Source of the DNA: Desulfobacterium sp.
Lineage (GTDB): Bacteria > Desulfobacterota > Desulfobacteria > Desulfobacterales > Desulfobacteraceae
Length of the DNA: 64,000 bases
Direction of reading: 5' to 3'
Assembly (NCBI GenBank): GCA_030145245.1
Contig: JAQYWC010000030.1
Location: forward strand, 62,001-126,000
Shown: in pieces, positions 35,698 to 46,300 of the stretch
Layout of the letters: each line of letters starts with the position of its first letter
How positions within the stretch are numbered: the stretch's first letter is position 1
The notes under the pieces: model-generated
Seen by the model: only the letters and a program-made list of their open reading frames with translations
Databases searched by the model: none
Told to the model about the DNA's origin: nothing
Program-made: the position numbers and the translations under genes

Positions 35698-35996
35698 TGA
35701 TGCTGGCCAATATCATTGAAGCGGTCTTTGTCTTCTCCCCCATCGGAACTCTTGTCTACCTGATCATGCTCCATGGCAGAAACCTTCCGGGCCCTACGGC
35801 CTGGCCGTCCATCCTAGTGCCCTGCGCCGTCTGCGGAACCATCGGGTTGACCGTTGAAACGATTCAACTCTGGTGCATCGGCAGGACTCCTGACATCGAA
35901 GATGTCATTTATGCTGTGATTGGCGGTTATGCGGGCGCTTCAGCTGTCCAGATTTATCAGGTCTATTCATCCGTAGGGAAACATGAGGACGGGTAA
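35697..35996 (+). CDS. VanZ-like membrane protein, second part
   Basis: 99 residues starting at the ATG that overlaps the previous stop. It contains ANIIEAVFVFSPIGTLVYLI and TVETIQLWCIGRTPDIEDVI with YAVIGGYAGA, the second half of a VanZ domain. It looks like the missing end of the upstream protein, shifted by one frame. Either the two are translationally coupled subunits or one gene has been split by a small indel. Confidence 0.7.
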   Translation: MMLANIIEAVFVFSPIGTLVYLIMLHGRNLPGPTAWPSILVPCAVCGTIGLTVETIQLWCIGRTPDIEDVIYAVIGGYAGASAVQIYQVYSSVGKHEDG

Positions 35997-36331
35997 TTCT
36001 TAAACCACTCAATAGATTAAGATGCCCTGCTGTCCCACGCAACTCAACCTGAAATTTCCTGTTTTATAATATCTAAATTTGATTGCTTGGGTAATGGAGT
36101 GTGGGATTTTAAGCTGGATTTGAGGTATATCAGCGGGCTACTTTACAGGAATCTATTTGGAATCTACTCCCCCTCCAATTCAAAGGATTCAAATTGATTT
36201 AATCTTGGACAGACTTTCTTATTGATGGGCTTTTTTGTTTCTATGGTTGAGAGATCATTTGTTCTCAACCATTTTGAGGGAGGGATAGAATGAACCCTGC
36301 CGGACTGTCTGATCCGGCAGGGTGTTTAATG
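35997..36331. other. Intergenic region with two strong hairpins
   Basis: A perfect 10-bp stem ATGGTTGAGA/TCTCAACCAT (36243-36272, 10-base loop) and a perfect 11-bp stem ACCCTGCCGGA/TCCGGCAGGGT (36294-36323, 8-base loop) lie between convergent genes. They probably terminate the VanZ transcript and the chemoreceptor transcript, respectively, although T-runs are short. Confidence 0.6.
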
Positions 36332-38332
36332 TTATATGGTAAACCGTCCGATCATTTCATTAAGACTCTTGGCCACTCCAGACATTTCCGAAGCTCTGGA
36401 ATTTACCATATGTCCGCCAGTTTTTATCTCTTCGGCAGCTTGGCTGACCTGGCTGATATCCATATTGACTTCTCCGACCACGGCAGAGGTTTGGTTTACA
36501 CTTTCATTTACCTCCTGGACGCCAGCAGCAGCCTGACTTACATTGGTTGAAATTTCCTGGGTTGTTACCGACTGCTCTTCAATGGCGGTTGCCACTGTTG
36601 TAACAATCTCGTTGATCTCATTAATGATGGAAACAATGGAGCCTATGGCCTCCACAGACTCTTTTGTTGTCGTCTGAATCCCGGTAATTTTAGTGTTGAT
36701 TTCATTGGTCGCCTCAGCTGTCTGCATGGCAAGGTCCTTGATTTCTCCTGCAACAACGGCAAACCCTTTGCCGGCTTCTCCAGCTCTGGCAGCTTCAATT
36801 GTTGCGTTAAGAGCAAGTAAGTTTGTTTGTTCTGATATATTTGCAATGGTTTCTGTCACTTTATTAATTTCTGAAGCGGCTTTTCCAAGTTCATCAACTT
36901 TACCGGAAACAAGCCCGGCGGTTTTAACGGCCTTTGAGGTTGTCTTACTGCCCTTAGCGGTATTGCTGGCAATCTCGTTAATGGTGGCAGACATCTCTTC
37001 GACTGCAGATACAATGGTCTGGATATTTGCCGTGGCCTGCTCCGTGGCTGCTGCCACACTGTTCATATTGGTTGACATCTCTTCGGATGCCGCAGCAACA
37101 TTGCTGGTTCGATTGGAGGTCTGCTCTGCATTTGATGCCATTTGTTCTGAAACCGTTGACAATTCACTGGATGAAGAGTCCAGGGTATGGGCACCCTGGG
37201 TAATATCCCTGAACATGCTGGAAAGGTTTTGGGTCATGTGTTTCATACTGGCATAGACACCGGTAATTTTTTTTTCATTTTCATCAAATTTAACGGCGAG
37301 GTTGCCCTTGGCAATGCTGTCGGCAATTTCAGCAATATCGGCCGGATCACTGCCCAATTGCCCCATTACACTTCGGATAATGAAAACAACAATAAACACT
37401 CCAATGATAACGGCCATAAGGCAGATGATTACTATAGTCGTTATAGCTTTCTGCTCGGATGCGTCCAGCCGGACACCTAACTCATCCTGATGTTTTTCAA
37501 TATCAAGTTTTACATTCTCAATCTCAACAGAGATTTCCGATCCAGCCTTAACTAATATGTCCGCAACAATCTTATTACGTTCAACGATGGTTGTAACCAG
37601 TTCATCAAACACTGTATTGTATTTTTTTTGTGTCGCACTGACCTTTGACAACAATTCCCTGCGTTTTGGATTTTCCAGTTCATTATCCAGCACATCCAAA
37701 TACTTAATCATTTTTCTGAACTCTTCATGGACCCTGTCGACATCACTTTGATCATTGGCATCCAGGAATTTAGCCATGTACAACCGTGCCAGCAGGAGAT
37801 GTTTCATGGCCAGGCCAGTAAAAAAAGAAGCTGTCTGGTCTCCATCGTTATTGGCCGAGACCATGATGTCTGTCAAAGCCTTTTCCATAAACGGCCCTTC
37901 TATATTCAAGACTTCATACACCAACTTATTCCGCTGGTTACCGCGTTGAATGATCTGTTCAAACCCTTTTTGATAAAGATTTAGATCTTTTTCAACCTCC
38001 TTAACTATAACAGCCCATTCAGGCTCTTGAATGTTTTTTATGGCTTGCGCTTGTAATTTTAATAGTTTTTTCCAGCGCGTATTAAAATCTTCCAAATGAT
38101 TATCACTTCCAGTATCTATAAAATTAGAGGCACTCATACGAGCGGAAAGCATGTTTGCTTGAATCTGTCCACCGAGGTTTGTGCCCATGACCATTTCACG
38201 GTACTCATCAAAACCTGTAGCCGCATGTCGCAGTGCATAAAAAGCAACTACAGAGATGATGAGAAGCAGGAAGAGGACTGTGGAAAATCCCCCAGTCAAT
38301 TTACATTTTAGAGATAATTTATTCCAATTCAT
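36332..38332 (-). CDS. Methyl-accepting chemotaxis protein with helical sensor domain
   Basis: 666 residues, ATG 38332 behind AAAGGA. TM1 ([20 protein letters not shown]) and TM2 (near residue 305, [20 protein letters not shown]) flank an all-helical periplasmic domain of about 255 residues, the size of a HBM (helical bimodular) module. A HAMP-like segment ([20 protein letters not shown]) precedes the signalling domain with the hairpin core [20 protein letters not shown] then [20 protein letters not shown] receptors sense organic acids or aromatic compounds. No CheB/CheR tether is visible. It sits alone, with a strong terminator just upstream of its promoter region. Confidence 0.94.
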   Translation of the reverse strand: MNWNKLSLKCKLTGGFSTVLFLLLIISVVAFYALRHAATGFDEYREMVMGTNLGGQIQANMLSARMSASNFIDTGSDNHLEDFNTRWKKLLKLQAQAIKNIQEPEWAVIVKEVEKDLNLYQKGFEQIIQRGNQRNKLVYEVLNIEGPFMEKALTDIMVSANNDGDQTASFFTGLAMKHLLLARLYMAKFLDANDQSDVDRVHEEFRKMIKYLDVLDNELENPKRRELLSKVSATQKKYNTVFDELVTTIVERNKIVADILVKAGSEISVEIENVKLDIEKHQDELGVRLDASEQKAITTIVIICLMAVIIGVFIVVFIIRSVMGQLGSDPADIAEIADSIAKGNLAVKFDENEKKITGVYASMKHMTQNLSSMFRDITQGAHTLDSSSSELSTVSEQMASNAEQTSNRTSNVAAASEEMSTNMNSVAAATEQATANIQTIVSAVEEMSATINEIASNTAKGSKTTSKAVKTAGLVSGKVDELGKAASEINKVTETIANISEQTNLLALNATIEAARAGEAGKGFAVVAGEIKDLAMQTAEATNEINTKITGIQTTTKESVEAIGSIVSIINEINEIVTTVATAIEEQSVTTQEISTNVSQAAAGVQEVNESVNQTSAVVGEVNMDISQVSQAAEEIKTGGHMVNSRASEMSGVAKSLNEMIGRFTI

Positions 38333-38466
38333 TTGAAATCCTTTAGCAAGACTATTGGTGTTTAAAATCGGGGCTTTATTTTTGGTTGGTATTTGTAATC
38401 GGTTGAAATAAAAAAAGAAACCTCCTTATTTCCGGTAAATGTCAATCAAGTTGTCTTCTAAACGTG

Positions 38467-38500
38467 AAAAAAGACTGATGCCTTTTCATCAGTCTTTTTT
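38467..38500. terminator. Bidirectional intrinsic terminator
   Basis: AAAAAAGACTGATG pairs perfectly (14 bp) with CATCAGTCTTTTTT around CCTTTT, giving a T-run on both strands. It insulates the chemoreceptor from transcription coming from its right. Confidence 0.85.
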
Positions 38501-38730
38501 AATTCAGGTTTGATCCCATTTATTTCAAATAGCAGATCGTAATCAATGCCTGTCCTCAGAAACAAATACCCTGAAAAGACTCCGGATCATTGGCTTGCAC
38601 CCCACAAGATTGAAGGCGGACATGATAAAGGTAACAGCGCCGGTAACCTGTTCGTCCGGGGCGATTCAGCGAAAAGGAGAATCCGTCCCCCGAGAATGGT
38701 CACGGTAGAGAAGGTCACCTGTCTTCAAAA

Positions 38731-38781
38731 ACCATACAGCGCATGAATATTTTGAAGGAAACAATTCATGCGTTGTATGGT
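38731..38781 (-). terminator. Terminator of the HEAT-repeat gene
   Basis: ACCATACA-G-CGCATGAAT pairs with ATTCATGCG-T-TGTATGGT (17 of 18 positions) and on the minus strand is followed by TTTTTG. It lies 46 bases after the HEAT gene stop. Confidence 0.78.
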
Positions 38782-38826
38782 AATCGTTGATTAAAGTCCT
38801 ATGGCTTTAAGTGTGCCATATGAATT

Positions 38827-39276
38827 TCAGGCAGCTTTTTCAACCTGCCTGAGCAGGTTTAAAGATCTCTTCAAGGCATCATGGAATTTGGGCGGTTCCG
38901 GCTCCTCAAGAGATCTTTCCAGCCCACTGATGGTATTGTGATAAAAACCGTTGATCTCGTCCCTGTCAAGATTCTGGCGATCCACGATCCGGACGATCAA
39001 CTTTGAAAGACTATCAACCGCCAGGATCCTGACATCGTAGTAAAGATCTTTTCGTTTAACGATTGAAAAGACTTCTTGTGCCAGGTCAAAACTCGGATTT
39101 TCAATAAAAGCCAGCGACTCGATAGCTGCCTCCCGAAGCCTCCAGTTCTGGTCAAAGCGGAGCAGGCGGATCAGTTCGTGCTGCCATTCTTCAAGCCGGC
39201 CGACTTTTATCAGATGCTCCAGCTTTTGCAGGACCTGGCCCCAGTCTCTTAAATTTCCAAAACTCATACTCTCCAT
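38827..39276 (-). CDS. HEAT-repeat protein
   Basis: 149 residues from ATG 39276, chosen because GGAGGAG is 6 bases upstream; a longer frame from 39357 runs through promoter sequence. The protein is all alpha-helical with HEAT-like pairs (EEWQHELIRLLRFDQNWRLR, EAAIESLAFIENPSF, YDVRILAVDSLSKLIVRIVD). No membrane segment or catalytic motif. HEAT scaffolds mediate protein contacts. It has its own sigma-54 promoter and enhancer, next to a NtrC-type regulator gene, so it is the probable target of that two-component system. Function is unknown. Confidence 0.75.
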   Translation of the reverse strand: MESMSFGNLRDWGQVLQKLEHLIKVGRLEEWQHELIRLLRFDQNWRLREAAIESLAFIENPSFDLAQEVFSIVKRKDLYYDVRILAVDSLSKLIVRIVDRQNLDRDEINGFYHNTISGLERSLEEPEPPKFHDALKRSLNLLRQVEKAA

Positions 39277-39386
39277 TTTTGTCTCCTCCAATTGTCCTTC
39301 CTGTTGAATTGCCTTTGAGCAACATAATTGCACCGGTACAATAAACGCATATACCATCCGGAACTGCTATTTACAGCGTTTCTTTG

Positions 39387-39402
39387 AGCAAGGAACATGC
39401 CA
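39387..39402 (-). promoter_or_regulatory. Sigma-54 (-24/-12) promoter of the HEAT gene
   Basis: Minus strand TGGCATGTTCCTTGCT matches TGGCAY-N5-TTGCW with the 12-base GG-GC spacing. It is about 110 bases upstream of the HEAT start codon. Confidence 0.75.
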
Positions 39403-39481
39403 TTGGCAAGCGTAGAAGGTAACCCTCTGTAAACAATAGATGTTCACAATTATGGGAGAAAGATGATGGAAAACGAACTCG

Positions 39482-39513
39482 GTGCAATGTGCAACAAGTG
39501 TTGCACATTGCAC
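39482..39513. promoter_or_regulatory. Palindromic enhancer (upstream activating) site
   Basis: GTGCAATGTGCAAC and GTTGCACATTGCAC form a perfect 14-bp inverted repeat around AAGT. It lies about 80-110 bases upstream of the sigma-54 promoter, the usual place for a NtrC-type activator, whose gene ends 46 bases away. Confidence 0.65.
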
Positions 39514-39558
39514 TAACGCAGATAAAAAGAGGGAGGGCTCAACGAATAAAGCGGTCGT

Positions 39559-40914
39559 TTAATTGATATTGAGGCGGTTCATGATACGCCAGAGCGTGGA
39601 ACGGTCGATCCCCAGCAGTTTTGCCGTCTGGGTCTTATTGTTCCCGGTCAGGTCGAGCACTTTTTCAATATGGTTCCGGCTTAATTGTTCAAGGGATTTA
39701 ATGTCCTGGCCCATCACTTTGCCCCCCGGCCGGGTAGATGGATGCAGAAGGGTTTCCGGAAGACTGTCTTTAGTAATCTCGCTGCTCTGTTCAAAAAGGG
39801 TTGCTCTTTCAATAATATTTTCCAATTCCCTTACATTGCCCGGCCAGTCATAGGCGTCCAAAAGAGTCAGGACTTCTTTGGAAATCCGATCGATCGGCTT
39901 TTTGTTTAGGGCGGCATACTGCCCTAAAAAATGATGGGCTAATAACGCGATGTCGCCTTTGCGTTCCCTTAAGGACGGCAGGTCGATCATCACCACATTG
40001 AGACGGTAGTAAAGGTCTTTTCGAAAGGCTCCCTCGGTTACCATGGCCTCAAGATTCTTGTGGGTTGCCGCAATTATTCTGACCTCCACTTTTTTTCGCT
40101 CAAAGGAGCCTACCGGCTGTATTTCCCCGCTTTCCAATGCCCGGAGAAAGGTCTGCTGTAGCCCTCTTCCGATATCCCCGATTTCATCCAGAAAAATCGT
40201 ACCGCCGTGGGCTGCCTCAAAAAGTCCCTGCTTATCGGATACCGCACCGGTGAATGCTCCCTTTGAATACCCAAACAATTCGCTTGCTAAAAGATTTTCG
40301 TTAAGGGCGGCACAATTAACCGGCAGATACGGTTTTAATGCCTTATCGCTGTTAAAGTGAATGGCCCTTGCCACGAGCTCTTTCCCTGTACCGGTCTCTC
40401 CACGGATAAGAACCGTGCTTTTTGAATCCTTTACATTGTTGATTGTTTTAAAAACCGTCATCATGGCTTCACTGGTACCGATAATATTCTCAAAGGCGTA
40501 CTTTTTTTTAAGCTGGCGCTGCAGGTGGATATTTTGGAGAAAAAGGGCTCGCTTTTCCAGGGTCTTTTTAACCACAAGCCTGAGCTCTTCCAAGTCAAAG
40601 GGCTTTAAAATATAATCTTCAGCCCCTTGTTTCATGGCTGCCACGGCTGTATCCACCGTGCCGTATGCCGTAATCATGAGCAGAAGAATATCAGGAGCAT
40701 ACGCTTTGACAGCCTTGAGCAATTCCATTCCGTCAATCCCAGGAAGTTTCAGATCGGTAATCAAAAGATCATACTGGGTCTCCTTTATTTTATCCAATGC
40801 TTTTTCCCCGGTATCAACCGACTCGGCTGCGTATCCCTGCTTTAAAAGAATATGCAAAAGTCCCTGGTTCATTTTCGGGTCATCTTCCACAATCAAAATC
40901 CGATATTTATTCAT
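39559..40914 (-). CDS. NtrC-type sigma-54-dependent response regulator
   Basis: 451 residues; ATG 40914 is preceded by AGGAGG. Receiver domain 1-120 (ILIVEDDPKMNQG, phospho-Asp in LLITDLKLPGIDG). AAA+ domain about 140-375 with Walker A GETGTGKE, the sigma-54 contact GAFTGA in KGAFTGAVSD, and GTIFLDEIGD. The C-terminal Fis-type HTH is NNKTQTAKLLGIDRSTLWRI. It activates RpoN promoters, probably that of the HEAT gene. The sensor kinase is encoded 27 bases upstream, so the pair is one operon. Confidence 0.95.
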   Translation of the reverse strand: MNKYRILIVEDDPKMNQGLLHILLKQGYAAESVDTGEKALDKIKETQYDLLITDLKLPGIDGMELLKAVKAYAPDILLLMITAYGTVDTAVAAMKQGAEDYILKPFDLEELRLVVKKTLEKRALFLQNIHLQRQLKKKYAFENIIGTSEAMMTVFKTINNVKDSKSTVLIRGETGTGKELVARAIHFNSDKALKPYLPVNCAALNENLLASELFGYSKGAFTGAVSDKQGLFEAAHGGTIFLDEIGDIGRGLQQTFLRALESGEIQPVGSFERKKVEVRIIAATHKNLEAMVTEGAFRKDLYYRLNVVMIDLPSLRERKGDIALLAHHFLGQYAALNKKPIDRISKEVLTLLDAYDWPGNVRELENIIERATLFEQSSEITKDSLPETLLHPSTRPGGKVMGQDIKSLEQLSRNHIEKVLDLTGNNKTQTAKLLGIDRSTLWRIMNRLNIN

Positions 40915-40941
40915 AAAGGCCTCCTGGCCAGGGATCATATC

Positions 40942-42594
40942 TTATTCAACAGGAAACTCAACCGTGAAAAGAGTTCCGGTTTTAACAGCCTCTGCAGCGG
41001 TGGAACTTACGACCTTCAGATCCCCTCCCAGTTTCCTGACCATTTGATGGCTGACAAACAGTCCAAGTCCTGTTCCGCTTCCCTGTTGTTTGGTGGTAAA
41101 AAACGGCGTGAATATTTTGGCCATCACCTGCTTGGAAATTCCGGGACCTGTATCCCGAACTTCTATTTTTACTTTTTTCAGCACTTCCACATACCGGGTT
41201 TTCAAGGTTAAACTGCCGCCGTCCGGCATCGCTTCAACAGCATTGGATACCAGATTGGTCAAGATCGCCTGGATGGTACTGGCATCGGCATTAACTTTGG
41301 GCATTCCCTTTTGCAGCTTCATCTCCACCGCTATGCCACCGCATTCACAATGGGCCCCTGCAATTTTCATCAGCTTTTCTAATATTTCGTTCACATCGGT
41401 TTTATCCCCGTCATGCCGGTGATGGCGGGAAAAGTCCAGCAGATTCCGGATAATCATGCTGCCTTGGTGGATCTCGGCCACAACGGTTGAGAGCCGATCC
41501 TGCACGGTCTTAAGCTCGATTTCAGGCTCTTCCAGCTCTTCCTTGGCAATCTGAGTATACAAAAGAGCATTGGCCAGGGGGGTATTGAGTTCATGGGCAA
41601 GCCCTGAGGTCAGAAGGCCGAGAGATGCCAGTTTTTCTTTCTGGATAACCTGGAACTCGAGTTCTTTTTCATACCGGTATTTGGATTTCAGGATATTGAC
41701 GATTCCCGTAGACACCAAAAAGGCCAGACAAAAAACGATCAGGGCAGTAAGGAGCCCGTAAAATAAGGCATCCCTTCCAATTTTATGAATACGGTTCAAA
41801 ATTTCAGCCATATCCTGGTCCGCCATTACATACCACGGGAAGCCTTCCACTTTCCGATAAGCCTGCAGAACACGATTCCCTCGGTAGTCGGTGGTCTCAT
41901 ACAGCCCTTGGGGCAGGCCCTTGGTTTGAAACATGGAGACTCTGTCCTCAAGGGCCTTTGCACCGAAGCGGGAGGCAGACAGGAACCGTCCGGTTTCATC
42001 CACGAGATAAACCTCCCCGGTCATTTCAATATTGCTTTTGTGCAACAGGCCGTCCATCCGCCTGAAATCGATCAGGGCGCACAGATGACCGTGGCTCATC
42101 TGTGAAGTATCCCGGATCTGTGAACAGATCATGAGCGCCGGAACCTTGGCTTGGCCGTTGTCAAACATGAAGACGGTCCAACCCTTTATACTATAGTTTT
42201 CACCCAAAAGATGCCTGGCTCGGGATATGATCTGGCCAGACGCTGAATCAAGCGTAGAAAAGACCGGGGCACCAAAACTGTCCATCACCAAAAAAGCAAG
42301 ATAGGAATCGTATTGTTCCTTCATTTGTTCAAAATGGGATTCCATCTTTTCCTTGTCATATCCGAAGATGCAGATGATGTTGGAAAGACTGTCGATATCA
42401 TTGAGCCGTTCCGACATAAAAGCCCTAATCTCCTCTGCATTACTATGGGACAATCCTTTTAAATAGGAGGAGGCCTTTTCTTCGATCAGCACCCGTCCTT
42501 GGGATATGACCTTGAAGCCCAGAGACGCCAGGGGCACCAGTGAAACAATCATAAATGCGGCAATCAACAGCAGTCTGAGTCGCTCAAAATTCAT
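40942..42594 (-). CDS. Membrane sensor histidine kinase with Cache-like domain
   Basis: 550 residues from ATG 42594 (AAGGA upstream; a longer frame to 42750 includes non-coding sequence). TM1 (LLLIAAFMIVSLVPLASLGF) and TM2 (DALFYGLLTALIVFCLAFLV) flank a double-Cache-type periplasmic sensor with GEVYLVDETGRFLSASRFGA and YRGNRVLQAYRKVEGFPWYV. The kinase part has the H-box SLGLLTSGLAHELNTPLANA, the N-box NLVSNAVEAMPDGG and G-boxes DTGPGI and GSGTGLGLFVSHQMV. It belongs to the NtrB/PrsK-like group that partners NtrC-type regulators. Signal unknown. Confidence 0.93.
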   Translation of the reverse strand: MNFERLRLLLIAAFMIVSLVPLASLGFKVISQGRVLIEEKASSYLKGLSHSNAEEIRAFMSERLNDIDSLSNIICIFGYDKEKMESHFEQMKEQYDSYLAFLVMDSFGAPVFSTLDSASGQIISRARHLLGENYSIKGWTVFMFDNGQAKVPALMICSQIRDTSQMSHGHLCALIDFRRMDGLLHKSNIEMTGEVYLVDETGRFLSASRFGAKALEDRVSMFQTKGLPQGLYETTDYRGNRVLQAYRKVEGFPWYVMADQDMAEILNRIHKIGRDALFYGLLTALIVFCLAFLVSTGIVNILKSKYRYEKELEFQVIQKEKLASLGLLTSGLAHELNTPLANALLYTQIAKEELEEPEIELKTVQDRLSTVVAEIHQGSMIIRNLLDFSRHHRHDGDKTDVNEILEKLMKIAGAHCECGGIAVEMKLQKGMPKVNADASTIQAILTNLVSNAVEAMPDGGSLTLKTRYVEVLKKVKIEVRDTGPGISKQVMAKIFTPFFTTKQQGSGTGLGLFVSHQMVRKLGGDLKVVSSTAAEAVKTGTLFTVEFPVE

Positions 42595-43386
42595 TTCTTT
42601 TTTTCCTTTTTCCACATTCCGCACCCCCGGGATGCGCATGGCTACTGTGAAATAGACCATATTTTCATTCTTGCCACAAGTCCCTCCCCCAAAAAACGCT
42701 GTTTTCTGTTTGTCCGGATTTTGGGGCCCTTGCGGGTGGGGAAAAGTCAAAATTCGTTTTTAGGGTTAGAGGAGCACGGCTGATTCCTCCGGGAACTAAA
42801 ATAGAGTTCCCCATGATATCAGGACGGAATTTGAGCGCAAGACGGGACGATTGGGTTCAGATCGAGGTGCTTCATTCCTGACCAGGGAAGAGATCACCCT
42901 CCGGTGGCCTCAGCCCAAGGAGAGAGGGGTCCCAGCGAAAGAGCGAAAGCCATCAAGAGCAGATTTTACGGGGCGGCACCTGTGCCGGCCGCGCCGCTAA
43001 TCTGCTAAAGTTGCGAAACTTTGTTTTTTGAGATTGTTTTTGGAAAGAGATACTCAGAAAACTCCTATCGAAGTTCGGTTCATTGGGAACGGGAATGTTC
43101 TCTGCAACCTTCCACAGTTGGGATCATTTTGGGGTGATCGGATGAGGGTGGGAATACGCCGCCCCCTGCCGGGCACCCGAAAAAGCGCCCTCCCGATAGC
43201 CGAATTGTATTTGATCTTTTTTGAAAATTGATTTAGAAGAATGATATTCACGGGTTCCTCTTTTTATTCTGATTAAGTTTGACTCTCAATTTTTATAGTA
43301 ACCTTCCCATGGAAAAATTAATTCCATGGGAAGGTTTCAGCTGCTTTTCAAATTTCAGTTTCGTAAAATGTGGGGGATTGAAGTCT
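42595..43386. other. Intergenic region with inverted repeats and repeat copy E
   Basis: No gene is supported. Small hairpins: GGGAACT/AGTTCCC (42791-42811) and a longer one with arms AGCAGATT (42958-42965) and AATCTGCT (42999-43006) enclosing GCGGC/GCCGC. The partial repeat copy E lies at about 43105-43175. Confidence 0.6.
43105..43175 (+). repeat. Partial island repeat unit, copy E
   Basis: GATCATTTTGGGGTGATCGG followed by ATGAGGGTGGGAATACG is identical to the start of copy B near 6057-6093. The rest of the unit and the tRNA core are absent, so this is a truncated copy 12 kb from the others. Confidence 0.75.
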
Positions 43387-46300
43387 ATGACACATGAGAA
43401 AGAAGTGACTGGAGGTTTCAAGTATTTTGCCTTTATCAGCTATTCACGCCAGGATATTGCCGAAGCTCGTTGGTTGCAAAGAAAATTAGAGTGGTATCGA
43501 TTTCCCAATAACATAGATGAAAAGTGTCGCCCCCCACACCCTAGGTATATTCGTCCTGTTGTTCTCGATAAAACGGATCTGGAGGTGGATGAAAAGCCGT
43601 TCTGGGATAACATCAAGGGAAAACTGGATGCGTCAAAATATTTGATCGTCCTGTGTTCGGCCGAATCAGCCCGTTCTCCATATGTAGATAAAGAAATCCG
43701 GCACTTTTTGAATAATCCCGAACGTGGTGCCAATGTTGCTGATAGTATTATTCCCGTGCTACTTGAAGATGACCTCGAATCCTGTTTGCCTGCCGTGCTT
43801 CGGGATCTGGGAGATACAATATCCATGAGGAATTTACCTCGTATGATCGCAGACCCCGGAGAATCCTGCAAACAGGGAAGATTGAACGGTCTTTTGCAAA
43901 CAGTATCTATTCTCCTGCACGTGAAGCGTGAAGATATCATGGATCGTTATCGTAAGGCCAAAAAACGAACAGCCATACTGACAACCAGCATAATTGCCGC
44001 CATGATATTCCTTATTTCAGCCTTAGGTATGTGGGGAGTAAAAAGTAAGACAGAGCAGCAGGCTGTAAGGCTTTATAAAGAAGGTAGCCAGTATCTGAAT
44101 AACAATTCTCCCGGTAATGCACTGGCGGCTTTTGCAGGGGCTGTTGAGGTGGCTCACCATGAACCCTCTGCGGCTCGGATCGCGTTGCTCATGCAGACGG
44201 TTACTTGGCCTCTGTTTCGCTTTGCCGGCCCTCCGGGAGATCTTTCTCCATATGGACATATGCTTTCTGTCAGTGGGGAAAAGAATACGCGGCTTCTGAA
44301 TCCTGTGGATTTTACCGATCAGGCGAGATTAAACGAGAAGCGCCCGACTTATGAGCGGTTGTTTATGCAGACTGCCTCTGCCAATCAATCTGGTGAAGTC
44401 AGACCACTTGATAAAACAAAGTTGTATGAGAATTCGTTTGTCACATATTCCGGAGATGGAAGATATCTTGCGACTTGTGCCATTAATGCCAATGAACAGA
44501 CTTTTTCTGGATGGCGAATTATCGTTCGAACCCATGATGGGGAAGAGCAGTTCAAATGCGACATCCAAGCCTTTCCGGGGGCCCTGTCCCTTGCTCACAA
44601 TGGGAAGCATCTTGCAATTTCCCACGGGAAACAGATCCGGATTTATTCCTTGTACGGGGATTCTTCTGTGCATGAGATTCAATGTGAGGATGTCGTGGAA
44701 AAGATTGCCGTGGCACCAGAGGGCAATTCCGTCATCCTTTTGTCTGGTGAGGAATTAGGAGTCTGGCAGTTTCAAGGAAACTCTTTCGTCCGTGACCAGC
44801 ATTGGGACCTCTCGTCGCTGTTTCCTGTATTGACAAGGGATAAATTGATGAAGCAGAACCTTGAGAAAGAAGAGAGTAACGAAAATACAGACCTGTTAAT
44901 GGAGTTGTACAAGGACTCAAAGTTAAATATACCTTCCGGCATGCAAGATGAAAACCTGAAGGCAATGGGACTCTTCAACGATCATGTACAGCTGTCAATT
45001 TCTCCCGATGGACAATTTGCCGGCTTAGGCATGGGAACCCATGCTGCCCTTGTCTCGATTTCTCATCCTGAAAGTACTCCTGTCGGGTTTCGATTTATAC
45101 ATAGATTTTCTCAGCTGGCATTCAGCCCGGATTCACGACACCTGGCCTTTGCCATGGATCATTATGGCAGGTCCGGTGCTGTCTGGGTTGCGGATACTGT
45201 AACCAAAACGATTTTGACTCACAAGCCGCGTCATCCGGACGGAGGTATCCGCCATTGCCAATTTGATCCCATGGGTACCCGTTTATTGACGGTGGGTACG
45301 GACAATACAGTCCGTATCTGGAATATTCAAAACGGCGAGGAGGTGATGGCGCCGATTCGCGTTACAACAGGTCCCGTCAAGTCAGCCGAATTTTGCGAGA
45401 ACGGACGCTATATTTGTGTGGCTTGCGAGGATCATACGGAGACATGGGAACTGGGATGTGCTCCCAGCGGCATCCCCAGGGTTTCGAGCGGTATCGTTGC
45501 GGCAAACAAATGCAGAACAAGAGATAACATGGTGGTTCTTGCGCGCTATTTCGATTCCATGGCATCTGACGATCAGATGCCGCCGGGAGAGGCGGTCTGT
45601 TTCGATTTAACCTCATCCCGAAAAAAGTGGCAGGTTCCCTGCTCGCTGAGGACTGGTGTTCGTGAGGTAGATCTGTCGTCAAGCGGTGAAACCCTATTAA
45701 GCTGTGGACAAGGAATTTCAGGGTATCCTCCGCCCACTCCCGGCAGAAGAGATGATATGGTACTCGTTGTAAACCCGGATGGAGATATCCCCAGGCAGTG
45801 GCCATGTCCGAAACAGGCAAGCCTTGATTTTGCCAGGTGGTCTCCGGATTCAAAGCATATTTTGGTTCATCTATATGATAAACAGGGGAGTTTCCTGCAA
45901 ATCCTCGATGGGGAAAACCTTATTCCTGTGAGCAAGGAGATCCGCCCGGAGATTGCAACAAATAACGTTTTTGGTTCGGCTATCTGGCACCCATCCGGTA
46001 ATTTCATAATAGCGACAACTACACGGCATTTCCCGTGGGATGATGGTGCCCCAATGCATGGAGGTAAGGTGTCGCAGAAGAGGGTCCTCCCACACCTTTT
46101 CCTTTATGAGCTCAATAACCATAGCCACAGGGCGTTTCCCATAAACACTGGGGAGAAGAGTGATCTCGATGCTCTTTTTGTCCTTCCTACCAGCGGAGAA
46201 GTGGTCCTCAGGTCTACTTATTCGAACGCATCCGCTGCGCACATTTTTTTTGTGGATCTGGCCAGCGAGGGGCAAAGGAGTGCAGCATTCCAGTCTAAGG

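Larger units (their letters stand above)
38333..38826. other. Intergenic region with terminators
   Basis: Apart from the two hairpins described separately no gene is supported; the 66-codon frame at 38546-38746 has no ribosome site or homology I recognise. Confidence 0.55.

Noticed and set aside
38546-38746. 66-codon plus-strand frame as a small gene
   Set aside because: No ribosome site, no recognisable family, and it lies between two terminators.
39482-39513. Palindrome as terminator of the NtrC-type regulator gene
   Set aside because: There is no T-run on the minus strand and its position upstream of an RpoN promoter fits an enhancer better.
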